This document shows positions 44,610 through 57,235 of a stretch of DNA of 64,000 nt, in pieces. Both the position numbers and the translations under genes were made by a program. The notes beneath the pieces were generated by a model. The model was given only the letters and a program-made list of their open reading frames with translations. It was not told the DNA's origin and did not search any database. How positions within the stretch are numbered: the stretch's first letter is position 1; each line of letters opens with the position of its first letter. Where the stretch lies: positions 130,719,585-130,783,584 of the forward strand of contig NC_088100.1 of assembly GCF_036370855.1 (NCBI RefSeq), written 5' to 3'. Source of the stretch: Dromaius novaehollandiae. Taxonomy: Eukaryota; Chordata; Aves; Casuariiformes; Dromaiidae.

Positions 44610-47600
44610 GAGTGGATTCTTTTTAGTAGCCAGGAATTCAGACATGAGTTACTTCAATCTTCTCTTAAGAGTTTCAAGTTACAACAGCTCCAATCGAGTT
44701 GTAGTTGCTGATTGTTATGACATTATTTTATGTCAGGTCTATTTATTTGCCCTCCTCGAAAAGAGAATGTATTTTAAGACGTCAAAATATTTTGTTTGCC
44801 TTCATTCAGTTGTAAGAGAAGCCTTAGGTGAGGTATGAAAAATGTGTGTTTATCAAAGTTTGGTATGTGGTTTATGGCTATATATTTGTATGTATTTCAT
44901 ACACCCAAACTGCAAGAACACTGAGTTAGCCAAAGTCAGAATTAAAGCTGATCCGTCTCATATAGAAATCGCACTGACTGCAGGCACGTGTGAGCTGCAG
45001 GGCTGAGATGAGGGCTCCTTAGCTGTGCAGCATGGAGGCTTTCTGTCCAGGGTCGTGGAGCAGCTGGCAGCAGCAAGCAGGTAGTATCTTCTCTCTACCT
45101 GTCGCTCTAGGTGAATATGAAATGCACTTTTTTTTAAGTGACTTCTACAAGCAAAGGGGATTTTTTAAAGCATCTTAGCCCTTCACAACCCAAATCTCAT
45201 TGCAGGTCACTGGGGAGCTTGGTGTTTCTGCATCTCAAATGGCCCTTTGAGTGTTTTTCTAGATACACGTGGAAATACTTCTGTAGTGCCTGTTCTCCTC
45301 CAACCCAATATTTTATTTATTTGCTTGGAGTAACCGAGGTAAAACAAAAGGGCTATCCATAAATTACCTGGCTGTATAGGAAAAGCAAATGGGCGAGAGG
45401 GGAGTCATTGTTACTATTTTTCTTTTAAAAGAGGGGTTTTCCATTTCTGAAGTGTACATTTTGAACTCACTGAAGTCTTTCCTTGGCCTCTCCCATCCGC
45501 AGGTCACCACAGGAATATGTGAAAAGGAAATGTTTTATTTTAACAGAGTTGAACAAAGTACATGAAACACACCCTTGCCACTGCAGAACATTCCTTAAGT
45601 TAAATCACAGAACCCAGCATAATTTTTTTTTATCCTGGTCTTTTATTTTATTGAAAAGAGCCCAAAGTATAATATTCTTTCAGGAAGCACAAATTGTATT
45701 GCTGGAAGTAATAGCAGTCTCCTAAGCAAAATCCCTTAGGAGTCAGGCCGCTCCATTTTCTGGAAAGCCGCATTCAGGAGCATGCGACGTTACCTCTTCC
45801 GTCAGCACGTGTCGCGAGCCCTGCACCGCGCGGGCATGCACGGCGAGCCGCAGCAGTGCCACCGCAACCCGATTTTCTGCACTGCGGCTGTCCGGGCTCT
45901 TTGGCCTTTTCGGGCAGTGCTGGGTGTCGGGAGAAGCTGTCAACTGCCTGCCCAGCCATCCCAATTTTGGTGCCTGTGCTTCCCTTTCAATATGCATGTG
46001 CAACTCCCCTGAATGTAAATAACAGCCATGTGCACGCATCGAGGGGGGAACAGAGCCATTTGTCTTGGCTCAAGACAAGCAGCATCTCCCCAAGGAGCTA
46101 CTTGCGAGGTTATTGAAAAGCCAACGCTCAAGTGCAGTAGGCTGTACCTTCCTCCATGTGTGCTGCAGAAATTATTGGCATGTTGCTGATGTTTATGGCC
46201 AACAAATAGTTTATTTCTGGGCTAAGAAAGATTCCAGTGTAAATACTCAACTGGCAGCTCATTGGAAGTTTGCCACCTCAAGTTAAAAGGCCCATGACCA
46301 ATGGTGTCGGATGAGCATTTCCAAGTTGGACAACGTACAAATGGTGTTCTTGGACTGCAAGAGGAGGAGATGAAAGTGGTCTGCTGCGGTGCAAATAACA
46401 AACTGGCAACCAGCTGGTCATTGGAAACAGAACACACTATGGGAATATGCTTTCTGTAGAAATACTTTATTTTGGAGATAAGCGTTAACAATAGGAAGAT
46501 GAGGCTTGTTTAACAAGAACCATATGGTCTCATCCTGCTTTTATTTCACTCAATGGCAAAGCTCTGATTATCTTTAGTGGATGCGGGAGGGGGATTACTC
46601 TTAATAAATAAGTACGACAAATACAAAGTAGCTGTTTGAAGTTAAAAAGCCGGTAATTCCTAATCCAGTGCTGCCCTTCAAAAGGTAAAGACAGGATTTT
46701 TTTAATCCACATGTTGAGATTTCTGGAGGCAATAATTGAAAGGAAGCAGAATTAAAGGTGCTTGCTGGAAAACAACTTCCTCTGGCAAAATAAGGAAGGA
46801 CAAAGATCCATTCAAGATTAAGTTATCAAACTGTGTGAAATCAATACAGCAACATTTCCAAGCTGATAAGTGGAGAAGTAGTGGATGGGTTCATTCAAAA
46901 AAAAAAGTTTGGACTTTTGTGGTAAAGAAAGAATAGTATGTAAAAAAAAGTTTTTGTGCAGATGGAGCCTGCAGGGAGAATAAACCAGGGACTTTGCTGG
47001 GGTAATGGCCATGTGCTAAAAGCACTAGTTTCTTTTTTGAAGGGGCACACAATTCATTAGATTAGCAGCATAATTAAAGATAACAGAATTTAACATTGCT
47101 AGTTGCAAGCATGGTAGCAAAATTGATGTGTGCTTAAAAAAAAAAAAAGAAAAAGAAAAAGCGAGCAAAGGAGTTGCAGCCTCAGTGGAAAATCCTGTTT
47201 GGGGACCTTTTCAAGGATGTAAAACATCATCTTGATTTGTTTACTTTTATGGGTAGGAAGTAAAAAAGAAGTGAAGTAAGAGTGGAAATGTCATCCTTAC
47301 AGTAGTTGGAAGGTCACAGTAAAAGCAATACAACGTCGCACTGCTAACTGATTTGTAAAATTGATTTTTTTTGTTTTTTACAATGGGTCAGGTCTGTTAA
47401 TTTAGTCACAGAAAGCTAGCAAAATGGAGAGGCCATGAATTGTCAAGAAAAACAAGTTCTGAACATGAAAAAGCTATGTAGCTCATGAATGCTGTAGCTA
47501 ACCTCTGAATATGGATAAAGTGTTCAGTCACTTCGCTTTCCATGCACCTGAAGGCACAGCTTATAACAATCAAGGATATCAAAACTGCATATATTATATA

Positions 47601-47985
47601 TTTAGATACAGCACATTTCTGCCTCTGCTCTTTTCCCTCCCAGAGTTTCTCTTTCCCTCTTTCGGCTTTAAAATCTAGCAAACACTGAGGGAAAAAAATA
47701 CAGAATTTGGCACGTGCAAGGATTCGAATGTTCAGTTCAGCTTTCTTCGTCCAGCCACTCTGCACAACCCTTACTCTTCCCCAGCGCTCTTTTTCTCTCC
47801 CCAGTCTTTACACTGGTGGCAAAGCAGCCGCTGAACGTTTCTGGCCTCCGAGCGATGCCGGGATGAACGCTCAGCCCTCCTGCTCCCTCCCTGACTTCGC
47901 TCTTCACCCAAGCACGGGGAGAGCCGAAGGAGCTTGTCATCGTTTGATTGCTGTTTCTAATAAACGCATATGGCGATGCGCGTAG
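44610..47985. other. Gene-free sequence
   Basis: No gene or recognised mobile element. An A-rich tract with G interruptions lies at 47136-47160. The block 46130-46480 is AT-leaning with two similar CTGGCA...CATTGGAA segments and might be regulatory. Frames are short and lack domains. Confidence 0.45.
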
Positions 47986-47989
47986 CAGC

Positions 47990-48205
47990 AACGGCAAGTC
48001 GCTGCTGTCCAGCACAGGGCCACGTGCGGGCGGTCCGGCGGGGCTGCTGCAGCCGGAGCGCTCGGAATGCCGGCGGGAAGGGATCACGGCTCGGCAGCCA
48101 AGCCCTGCCACCGTCCCCCCGGCCAAAACCAGGCCCCGGTCCGCCCGCCGTGTGCCCAGAGCAGAGGGGGGGCATCAGGCACGGCTGAAGGCGGTTAAAC
48201 TGTTC
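47990..48205. promoter_or_regulatory. CpG-rich patch
   Basis: Dense CpG (CGGGCGGTCCGGCGGGGC, GAGCGCTCGGAATGCCGGCG, CGGTCCGCCCGCCGTG). It is the first of a series of such patches spaced through 48-63 kb. A 204-codon plus frame at 47948-48562 crosses it; it has no recognisable domain and falls in the GC-rich stop-poor stretch. Confidence 0.4.
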
Positions 48206-48209
48206 ACAG

Positions 48210-49845
48210 CGATGCTGCAGAGGCCTGAAAGTTGGCCGAGACCCTGTTTGAGGGAGCTGTTGCAAAACAAAAACATATATATAGAGTTAGTACTTGGCGC
48301 TGCTTCAACATCAGGAACCCAGGCACTTGCACACCCAGTACCTCACGTAGCGAAAACTTTGACCTTAGCACTAATCCGTATTTATTTTGTCCTGCTGTGC
48401 AGGGTTGAAAGGCACGCGATTTACCAACAGTTTGTCAGCCATCGGCTGCATTTCCCCCCGGCCTCATCCCGCGCTGCTTGGACTGGGCGATACATACGTG
48501 AGCGATGCGGAGGCAGACCGAACGTGACGGTCGGGACGCCTCGCGTACATCTGTGTTTCTAACACCCTTTCGGGAACGTCTTTTCCTGACGCCCTACTTA
48601 CGCGGCAACCCGCCTGAAAATGAGCAGTCCATCTGTACGCCTTCATTTTTCCGTCAGCATCACTTTTTTGGGAGGGAGAGACTGAGATGGAGAGAAAAGA
48701 GAAATAGAACGTGAAAGGAGGCAAAATTTTTTTAAAATTTGGACAACCGCTGTCAGGCAACCTATCTTTATTTAAGCACTTGGATAATTTCACTTTTTTT
48801 TGGTGAAATGCAGAGTACTCACTGTGAACAAGAGGAGGGAGAAAACTGTAAGGGATCCAAAAATCAACTGCTTGCATATGTCTCTAAGCATGAATTTTAG
48901 AAGTCTTATTTAAATATCAAAGTACGAATGTTTTTGCTCCGTGTTTCTAATGCAGGGCAGGAAGTCCTTGGTATTATTCTCCTTTTGCATATGTGCCTCG
49001 CACACACACCATCTTTGCTGCACACAAATTACCTGCATAATGTGACGTGATTTTAGCAAACCGTAAAGCCACAGGGAAAACTTGCAGAGCACTACGAAGA
49101 GCTGCATCCAGGCACTTGCAGAAACTATATACCAGATCAAACTGCCAAGACCCACAAACATTTTTGCCCAGTAAATGAAACCACAAACATTTTGTATGCT
49201 CAAATATCCCAACAAAAAGTAAATCTCCCTAGCATCTGCATGACATACTTTTCAATATCACACACAGTAGCGCAAAAAAAAAAAGAAAAACTGACTTGAC
49301 TCGTATTTACTCCAGCTTAGGCAGTTTTTTCCAATGGATTAAGCCAAAATGCCCATACTAATTTTCCTTGAAATAGCCAAGGGCCAATTTTTACTCTCTG
49401 ATAGATGTCCATGGCTCTTGTTTCCTCCTGGGGGTGGAGGATTAGCAGCCCCTGATTACTTTTTTCACCATTGTTTGTAGCTGTTTTCGGCAGATTTTTT
49501 TCCAGGTTGCTCTTGTCCTGTTTGCGGACAAAACGCTGGTCGTTCATCATGTTTGTGGACCTTTGAGAATCAGTCTCTCAAATTTAGACGCTGGAAAGAA
49601 AGATAGAAAAAAGACTTAAAAAAAAGAAGCACTGAACATTTTGCTAAAATAACTGTCCCTATTCTGTCTTACCGTCTTTAATCTCTGCCTGCAGGTTTGT
49701 ACATGTATGTGCACTTGGAGGCAGAAATACCTGCTGATGGTAAAGTCATCTCGGAGCAGAAAAGCTTTATGCTCTTCAGAGGTGGAAAACGCAAACGGAG
49801 GAGAGGAGCGAGGGAGGGGGCACACGATCCAGCCCGCTCCACTAA
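48210..49845. other. Gene-free sequence
   Basis: Nothing recognised apart from short A runs (for example 49275-49285). The frames are short and overlap on both strands. Confidence 0.45.
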
Positions 49846-49849
49846 CCCA

Positions 49850-50355
49850 CCCACGTACAGCTCAGCGCTAGCTAAACCAAGTGCCGGCTGCCACGGCGGC
49901 TGCTGCACCTGCGTGCTGGCGCGGCACAGGAGCTGCGTATGGAAACCCTCCCGCCCCAAGACAACAGGCTGTTGCTCGGGCTCTTTGCAGGTTGCCTTAC
50001 CCAGTTCGCTGTTTAAAACAAAGGCCATCGCCAGGTTTTGCAGCTGTGGCGGCTGTGGAAAGTGAAAGCAGTGGCTCGCAAAGCGGGGACTCGTCTCTTC
50101 CCGTTTGGCCACCCAACAGACCGGCCGCTTTTCCAAGCCAGCGGGGTTGACACCTGAATTCTCCCGGCAAGGGGCTGCGCTGACACGCTTTCCCCAGCCG
50201 TATCGGTTGGCCTTACAAGAGGTGTTACCCCGCGGTAGCTGTGTCACCGGCTGTGCGCGGATACGTAGCGCTTCGGCACCGGCCGCCACTGACGGGCACG
50301 CCGCGGATCCTTCGGAGGAATTTGGGTAGCCCTTCTGCTGCTTGGCTCGCCCGCG
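49850..50355. other. GC-rich patch with long minus-strand frame
   Basis: Moderate CpG density. A 246-codon minus-strand frame (50418 to 49678) is open across it, alongside plus-strand frames of 122, 89 and 74 codons. The translation is rich in A, R, G, P and S with no known domain, no conserved spacing and no splice evidence, so I judge it a composition effect. Confidence 0.35.
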
Positions 50356-50439
50356 GTCCGCTCTGGCTCTGCATCGCAGATCTCCGGAGCAGTCCCCCTC
50401 AGCCGCGGTTATATACATTTAGATGTATGTGAAGGGAAC

Positions 50440-52735
50440 AAAACAAATAAAAATACAACGGGGCTCTCTCTTTGTGTTTATACTTTCTTAAAACATGCTA
50501 TTGAGAATTGCCAGCAGCGTTTTAACTGCCTTCTAGGCTAGCATGTTAAGAGCTCTGAATGAATTTATTGACGGTGGCTGGAAAAAAATGGGAACATGCA
50601 TGAAATCCCTTGAGATACAAGGTATGTCATGAACTTCCCGAAGTTATTTGCAAATGTTTCTGCCAGTATCAATAAATCCCTCAAATTTCAGGATAGGCTA
50701 CATTAATTACAGCATGGCATTGTGTATTTAAAGGTTGCTGAAAGTTATATCTATGATCAGTCATGTTCCGACTCTATGTTCACATGAAATATTTGTTATT
50801 TTAATACGAAGGCATACATGCTAGCAGCAATAGCGTCCATGATGTTTTAATAGGCTTTTATTAGTCGTCCTCTCCTTGTAATCTTGTTTTACAGTATGTG
50901 TGTTCAATGTGTTTGTGTCTATGGGCTTCACGCACACATCGCAGGATGCCAAAACATTGCTCTGCTTCCTTGTTTCCTACCACTTAGTCAGGCACTTGAA
51001 CGCTTTCCAAATCTTGTTAAACACCAGAAATAGCACTATCACTTCTTCTTGGCCTGCACAGAAGGGGCAGATGGAGAGGGCCTGGCAAAAGCGGTCAGGA
51101 GGTAGAGGAGGCGGCTGAGCTGGGGCAGGAGGAGGGGAGACGTGGGGGTCAGGTGGGAAGAGTCCGGATGCCCAGCTCTCTCCCGGGGTCTAGTACCAGC
51201 TCGCTGTGAAAAGCTGCCTTTTGGTAGGAAAGTGCTGCAAAAAAGTTCAGGGTAAGTTACCTCAGATTAAAAGGTCTTTTAAAAGTTCATGAACCAGAAG
51301 TTCTCTGCGTAAAAAATCATTTCTCCTTGCAAAGGATATTTGTGTGAGCTGAAACGGACTAGTTATGTTTAGATTTTAACCTGTGTCCTACTCCTGAAAA
51401 TTTGAAGTAAAATTAAAATGCAGGTTTTTCTGAGTGAATTTTTTAAAAAACTGTTTTTTCAGATTTTTTTTTAACTAAACTAACTAGAAAGACTCAGGCT
51501 AGTTTCAATAAATGCTTTGAATGTGCGTTTCTGTGGAGGAAAAAAAATTGCTTTGAAAAATTTCGAAGTGCTTCAATCAGGTGCAGTCTTCCTGGGCGAA
51601 CCATTCAATGCCCATGGTCCCGGTGTCTCCAGAACACATGCTTTTGCATTTTTTCCATTTTTTTCTAAGCCCTTGCCGCTTAGCCCGGTTGTCTGGCTGC
51701 CACGAAGCCGCGACGTCTGCCAGGTTTCCCCGCAACGAGTCGATGGGTTGAACAGCTCGCGGCCGTGCGCCGGTGAGGGCATGCACCGCACACCTGCCAC
51801 ACCAAGCCAGGCCACGTGGCCTGAAGAAACCCAGGTAAAAATAATGTTGCCTTAGCAATCCCGTGCTCCGCATGAGGAAGATGTGGCACCGGGGAGCAAT
51901 TAGACTGCAAGGCTCCCACTGCCTAAGCGGGCTCGGTATTTCAGGCTGAATGAAGGCGCCTGCCAAGGAGCCGTGACACAGCCTTTTCTGGCTATCCGCG
52001 CCACAGCCCCAACATATAAATGGTCAGCAATAAAGCTGGTCAAATAACATTTATCAGATTGTTTACTTGGCATATCTCACAACAATTTGAATAACTTATT
52101 TTACAGACTTCTTCTCTCCCAGCTGTTTGCCCAGATGACAGGCTAGACGCAGGCCTTACTAATGCAATTATCCGAAGCAGCCATTTGACAGTGCTCAGAA
52201 AAATGTTGGAAAGAAAGTGCCAGTTTTTTCAGAAAAGAGGCTGAACCTGCAAGAAGTCATCTGTGCAGCAGCGCAAGGCCACGGGCCGAGATGTTTTTAC
52301 TCAAGGTGCAAAGGAGCGCGTTGCACGTATGCACACCAAAGCCACGCGGGCTCGTTTAAAATGGCATTTTTAATGTGCGGGGGTGTCTCCGGTTGCTGCA
52401 GGAGCCAAGTGATCCTGCTTGCCGCAAGAAGGAGGCACTCTTGGGAACTGAGACATATACAGTAATGATGAAGGGGGGGATCAGTCTCGTAAGAAAATGT
52501 GATATGTAAACACACAACACAGCTCGGGACACATCCTCATCTCACATGTCAGAAGTTCTGTGCAAGTGAAGAAAAGTGCAGGTTTTCCTCCTGCCCCTAA
52601 AGAAACATAATCCAGAGTTTCTATGAGATGGTTTATGGGAGTTTATTGGAATATCCAACAGGGTTCATGTAGTGTGTCATAAGGCAAAGCCTGTTTGCCA
52701 GTGATTTACAAGCGGTGTGTGCCGGCGTTACTGTA
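50440..52735. other. Gene-free sequence with AT-rich candidate block
   Basis: 50680-50860 is AT-rich and high in complexity (GGCTACATTAATTACAGCAT, CATGAAATATTTGTTATTTT) and resembles conserved non-coding DNA. The rest, including a small CpG patch near 51690-51790, has no gene or repeat that I recognise. Confidence 0.45.
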
Positions 52736-52743
52736 ATTTATAG

Positions 52744-52955
52744 AGCCCAGGTGGTCGGGGTGCCCCTGCCACCCCGGAGCCGCACGTGAAGCTGAGCCTG
52801 GCCTGAGGCTGAGCCCTGAACGAGGCGCCGAGCGAGACCTGCCCCAAAGCCAGCCGCGTCCCGAGCCCGGAGCCCGCAAGCCGCTCCGGCCGGGAAAGGC
52901 TACAGATGATTAAAATGCAAAAAAAAAAAAAAAAAAAAAAAAAAAGCCCAGGCGG
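52744..52955 (+). mobile_element. Retrocopy-like GC block with poly(A) tail
   Basis: A roughly 165-bp GC-rich segment ends in 27 A (52919-52945) and is flanked by AGCCCAGGTGG (52744-52754) and AGCCCAGGCGG (52945-52955), which match at 10 of 11 positions. An insert with an A-tail between short direct repeats is the signature of LINE-mediated retroposition. I cannot identify the source transcript; ATTAAA lies only a few bases before the tail, closer than a normal cleavage signal. Alternatively a GC patch and an expanded A run adjoin by chance. Confidence 0.35.
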
Positions 52956-52959
52956 ATCA

Positions 52960-53295
52960 GGACGGCTCCAAAGGGAAATTGCTTTTTATGGTAATAACTT
53001 CCCTTCTCAAGGTTGGTACTTCAGCTGATGGTTTTTTTTGTCACCTGCTAAATTGAGAAGGAAGAATGTCAATCCCCCTTTTCATATAGCATTCGAAGAT
53101 AAACATTGCCTCTAAAAATTTTTTATATATTCATAAATCTCCATTGTAATGACCTTGAAGATAGATCCCATCTTTGTTCTAGTGATTTTACCCTTTGACG
53201 TAATTACTCTTTAACTTTGTCCTAATTAATTGCTCTATATTTTACTATGACTTTCTTATGTCAAGTTTACCTAAGCCTCTGCTTCTTTAACCCTT
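52960..53295. promoter_or_regulatory. Candidate conserved AT-rich block
   Basis: High-complexity AT-rich DNA with no repeat or frame: TTTATGGTAATAACTTCC, GACGTAATTACTCTTTAACT and GTCCTAATTAATTGCTC carry several homeodomain cores. It lies immediately right of the GC block. Function is inferred from its character. Confidence 0.3.
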
Positions 53296-54355
53296 ATGAA
53301 GTGCCTCCCTATTGCAGCACCTCTTTATAAACAGCCAGAGCATTTGGTCTTAGCGGCAGCATCAGGTGGAGGGAGGATGGTGTTGGCTGCGTCCAACCCG
53401 AATCTTTGTTGTTATTTGGAAATTCGGGCTCCATGCGGCTCTCCTACCCCAGCGGCAGCCCGTGGCTTGGGCACAGGCAGAAGCTGGCAAGGGCCCGCGG
53501 CCATCCCGCCCCGCGAGGCTTTAATTTCCCTGGTCCTGTTTTAAAGGGTGTCGGTTACGTTTTGTTAAACTGGACTTTGGACTCAGCCGCCCCTTCCCCA
53601 TTAGGACGTTTCAGGCTCTTTTTTAGGACCACACTGGACACCTGTTGCCACACGCTGCTACAAATGCCCGCGCGGGAAACCCGTTTCGGGGTTCAAAACC
53701 ACAAGCCTTGATTTCTTTTTTCCCTAGTGGGTAAAGACATAAGAGAGTTTGGTGGCTGCTTAAGTTAATAATAATAATAATAAATCTGTATATTTTTCCC
53801 TTATCAAGAGAAGAAAGAAAACACACACACATAGGCGAAAGAACCAGAAGGAGAGCTGTAATGGAAATAAAATTGACAGCCTCTCAAAACTCAGGTGGCA
53901 CTTTCCTTTTCCAGTTAATTACAGTTTTAATTACATGGCTTCTTGTGACTCCTTGATACCTAATAAAATAGACTCTGTGGGGCGGCAAAGTTGAGTTTTG
54001 CTTGAACTGCAGGTGTAAAGCTCAGCATGAAACATAAATCAACTTCTTAAACACGTTCCCAGGGTGTGTTCAGGCTTTTTATTCCTGTTTGCATGTTAAA
54101 AAAAAATCACATCATTTCACTATTGCTGGTTAAAAAAAGAAAAAGATTGGAGCTGTGATGTGGTGAACATCAGCTTTGCGTCTTTTGTGGCTGCAAAATC
54201 CTGTCTTCCATGGAGCTGGGGAAAAAAAAGAATATATTTTATGTTAGGTCTGATAAATTTTAGATGAGGCATGCGTTACCTGTACACACAGACTCTCATT
54301 ATCACTTTTTTAGGGGTGGCATGGAGTGTGTAACAGGGAAAGAGTCGGAAGAAAA
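53296..54355. other. Gene-free sequence with (TAA)n and homeodomain-type words
   Basis: Contains (TAA)n at 53766-53783. At 53914-53938 two TTAATTACA-type sites follow each other (CAGTTAATTACAG, TTTTAATTACATGG). No gene or mobile element was recognised. Confidence 0.5.
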
Positions 54356-54359
54356 GCAG

Positions 54360-55535
54360 CATGAAAGCAAGCGGGGGGCAGTACGTGGCAGCTAGAGACG
54401 CTCCCCCCTACGCGGTGCCGCTGCCCAAGGCTGCCGAAGCAGCGTGTGCCCCTTGGCTCCCGGCAGCTGCTGCCCGGGACGGCCGTGCATGTTAGTGCAA
54501 AACGCGGGGGCCGCCGTGGGGACGGGGAGACGGCGCGGGGCGGCGGCAGGTCCGAGAGGCAGGTATCCATTACGAGTGGCGAAGCAGAGCGCGTGGACGA
54601 AGGGGGAAAAATAGCTCTGGGACACATTTGACTGATGCCATCTCCTGCTGAGCAGCCTCACACTCCCAACAAGAGGCATGTAAACGAAACCTGCCCTGCT
54701 TGCATTTCAACACGCATTTTTGGTTTCCAGGGTTGTCCCGCTGCCGATTACCCGAAGCGGTATCACTTAGCGCGTCCTCAGCTGGAGCAAGCCTGCTGAA
54801 GGCAACCTCCTCGCGCCCCACGGGATGGGCTTGCCGCCCACCTGGGCCGTCCCCAGCACCTCCCAGCCCTGGGCCCTGAAGCACAGCAGGCTGTGGATGT
54901 TCAGATCGCGTCCTCTTAGATGGTGCTGTCAAAGGGCTTTGGCAGAGCAGATTTCAAGCTGAACTTTGATAGAAACCTTACCCAAAAGACGATATCACTA
55001 CGGCCTGCCTAGACGTCCCAGCATCATTTTACCTCACCGTTATGCTGGTGATGAGTCCTGCTTATTACTATTTTTATTAGTCTTCTGAAATCTCATCATC
55101 TTTATTCTTTTTCCACAAGTTTGTTGATCAGTTGCGTGAGCAGCTGTACAGGTACGTCTCAGAGCAAGATCTTGCTAAACCTCTCGCGCATCCGAGCGTG
55201 GGGTGTCCTGCGGCCGCTGGCGAGCAGAGCACGGGCACGGCGTTGCGGGCAGCTCGCAGCAGCAGCCCGGGGAGCCCGGCCGTGGCCTGCAGCGTGAGAG
55301 CGGCACTGAGAGAGGACAGCTGTGCTCTGACCTCAGCCCTCCTTGCACCTTGCCCACGTGCTTCCCCAGCGACACCGGCTGCAGGCTGTACGCTTTCCAG
55401 TGGGACAGCCTTCCGGCAAAGTCCTGGGATAGTGACTAAAGAAAAGGAACTTCATTAAAAGCAGGCTACAGCGAAGACTAACTTTGCAAAAGCTGATGGA
55501 ACAGTCCAAAAAATGGCTTTTTCAAGGGTTTTCCA
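54360..55535. other. GC-rich stretch with three CpG patches
   Basis: CpG clusters at about 54400-54600, 54810-54860 and 55185-55320 alternate with ordinary DNA. Frames of 60-120 codons overlap on both strands. No domain, splice pattern or RNA gene could be supported. Confidence 0.4.
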
Positions 55536-55661
55536 GTGTGTTTGTGTGTGTGTGCGTGTGTGCGTGTCTTTTTTTTTTTTTTTTTTTTTTTTTAGCTAAA
55601 CCTTTGCACAGAGTATCATATTCTTGCCGGACTTCATCTGACTAGTTTAAAAAAAAAAAAA
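55536..55661. repeat. (TG)n followed by poly(T)25 and later poly(A)13
   Basis: TG-rich at 55536-55567, then 25 T at 55569-55593, and 13 A at 55649-55661. T and A runs face each other across about 55 bases and could pair as a long, imperfect hairpin. The T run could also be the A-tail of a minus-strand insert, but no insert body was recognised. Confidence 0.9.
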
Positions 55662-57235
55662 TTTTGCCACCCCGGTCACGAGGCGGCCTGGAAGGAGGTG
55701 CATCTCCAGCCACACATCCCCGGGTACAGAAGCAGCCCTGTGCTGTGGATCACGGCACGGCTCCCGCATCCCGCCCGGCGCCCGCATCGCCTCCCACGTC
55801 CTTGAACGAACGTCACCCACGCCGCGCAGCCCCGTTTAAACCCCCTCCTAAGCCCATCCCTGCCTTGACACCTGTAAAGGATGAACTGCAAAAACTGAGG
55901 GCAGCCAGCGATATTCAACACTTCCTCTGTCTCTGCAGCCCCTTTCCAGGCTCTGGAGGCAGCTGGCATCGGGCTGCCGGTGGCCGGCACGGGTGGCAGA
56001 GAGGCAATTACAGAGTTTCTTTTTTTTTTTTTTTCTTGTCATCCCCTATAACTTTTGCAGGGCTGGAAAGGCACGGCAGAGTTACGGGAGTTAGAGAAAG
56101 GAAAGACAGTGGTGGGAGGAGAGGAATAGGAGTTCAAAAGAAAAAAAAGAAAAAATTCAAAACCTTAATGTCTTTCATTCTTGCACTCTAAGTGGCATTA
56201 AGAGAGAGGGAGACAACAGAGAGCGGGGGGGGAAAACAAATATCCAAAATGGTTTCATGCACAACAGTGAAGTGAAGCAAAATTTCCTGTTTGAAACAGT
56301 GCATGCATTTTGTTTGCTTGGAAACACCTCTGGTGAAAGCTTTCGGACACAGAGGAAAAAACAAGTGCGGGCAGCAGGGAGATGACACACATTGTATGAG
56401 AGACCCATATTTCCCTACGAGAAGCAGCGCTGGGACGTTGCACATGTGGAAGCAGATGCCACTGACGCCGGTGGCGATGTGGGCTGACGGCTGTCAAACT
56501 TGGAAAAGGCTGAAAAGTTTTCCAGTGGAGGTTTATGCTCCGATGAGACACAAACGGCCAGTTTTCATCCTGCAGGGAAAGTTCGTCTGGTGGAAGGGGA
56601 GATCGTGGCGGCTGCCCGTGGCGAGAGCCGCTCGGCTCCTGCGCCAGCTCGCAGCAAAGGCAGCGTTGCCGTGCGGGCAGCGTATTTCTTCCCAAGTTGT
56701 CGGCAAGCTGGGTTTTAATAATAGCATAATAGATAGCGCATGAAGGAGTATTAGCCGCAAAAATGATCCCATTGGGAAGGAAGCTTGGAAGAGGTTTTAT
56801 TTCTAAACCTGACATCGGCCCTTGGAAGCCAGCGCACGTCTGTGCAAACCTTCCTGCGGATGGGGAAAAGCAGGCGCCGCAGCTCGCGGGGCACGGGGCA
56901 GCCCGCGGCCGTCCTCCAAGCTGGGTCCGCTCGCACGACGGCCGGGAAGGTGAGAAAAATGCGGGAAGCTGCCAGCCCCCACGAGCAGCGAGTCCCGCCG
57001 GGGCTGCACCCCCCGTGGCAGCACGCCGCAGCGCTGGGCCCGGGGAGGCATCGGACGCGGCCGCACGTGTCCCCAGCCACGGGGATGCCCTGCTGTGGGA
57101 TGTCCTGCTGTGGGGCAGGATCAAGGTGTCTTTGTCCGCTCGCGTCCTGTTCAGCACCCAGGTCAGCCAACGGCTTGAAGAAGATAATCTGGCTTGCAAC
57201 GAAAGCTGGTAAGAGCCAAAAAGGCATCAAATAAA
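55662..57235. other. GC-rich stretch with the longest open frame
   Basis: CpG-dense at 55670-55860 and 56600-57110. The longest frame of the window (314 codons, minus strand, 57199 to 56255) lies here, but so do two plus-strand frames of 149 codons and a further minus-strand one of 159 over the same bases. Simultaneous openness in several frames is typical of GC-rich DNA, and the translation shows no known domain. Poly(T) occurs at 56020-56034. A short CpG island is possible at 56600-57110. Confidence 0.4.

Noticed and set aside
47948..48562. 204-codon plus-strand frame as a gene
   Set aside because: Crosses a CpG patch; no domain. A minus-strand frame overlaps much of it.
49678..50418. 246-codon minus-strand open frame as a gene
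   Set aside because: Low-complexity A/R/G/P/S-rich translation in a GC-rich patch with plus-strand frames open over the same bases.
56255..57199. 314-codon minus-strand open frame as a gene
   Set aside because: The same DNA is open in several frames on both strands, which follows from high GC. No domain, splice pattern or recognisable product.
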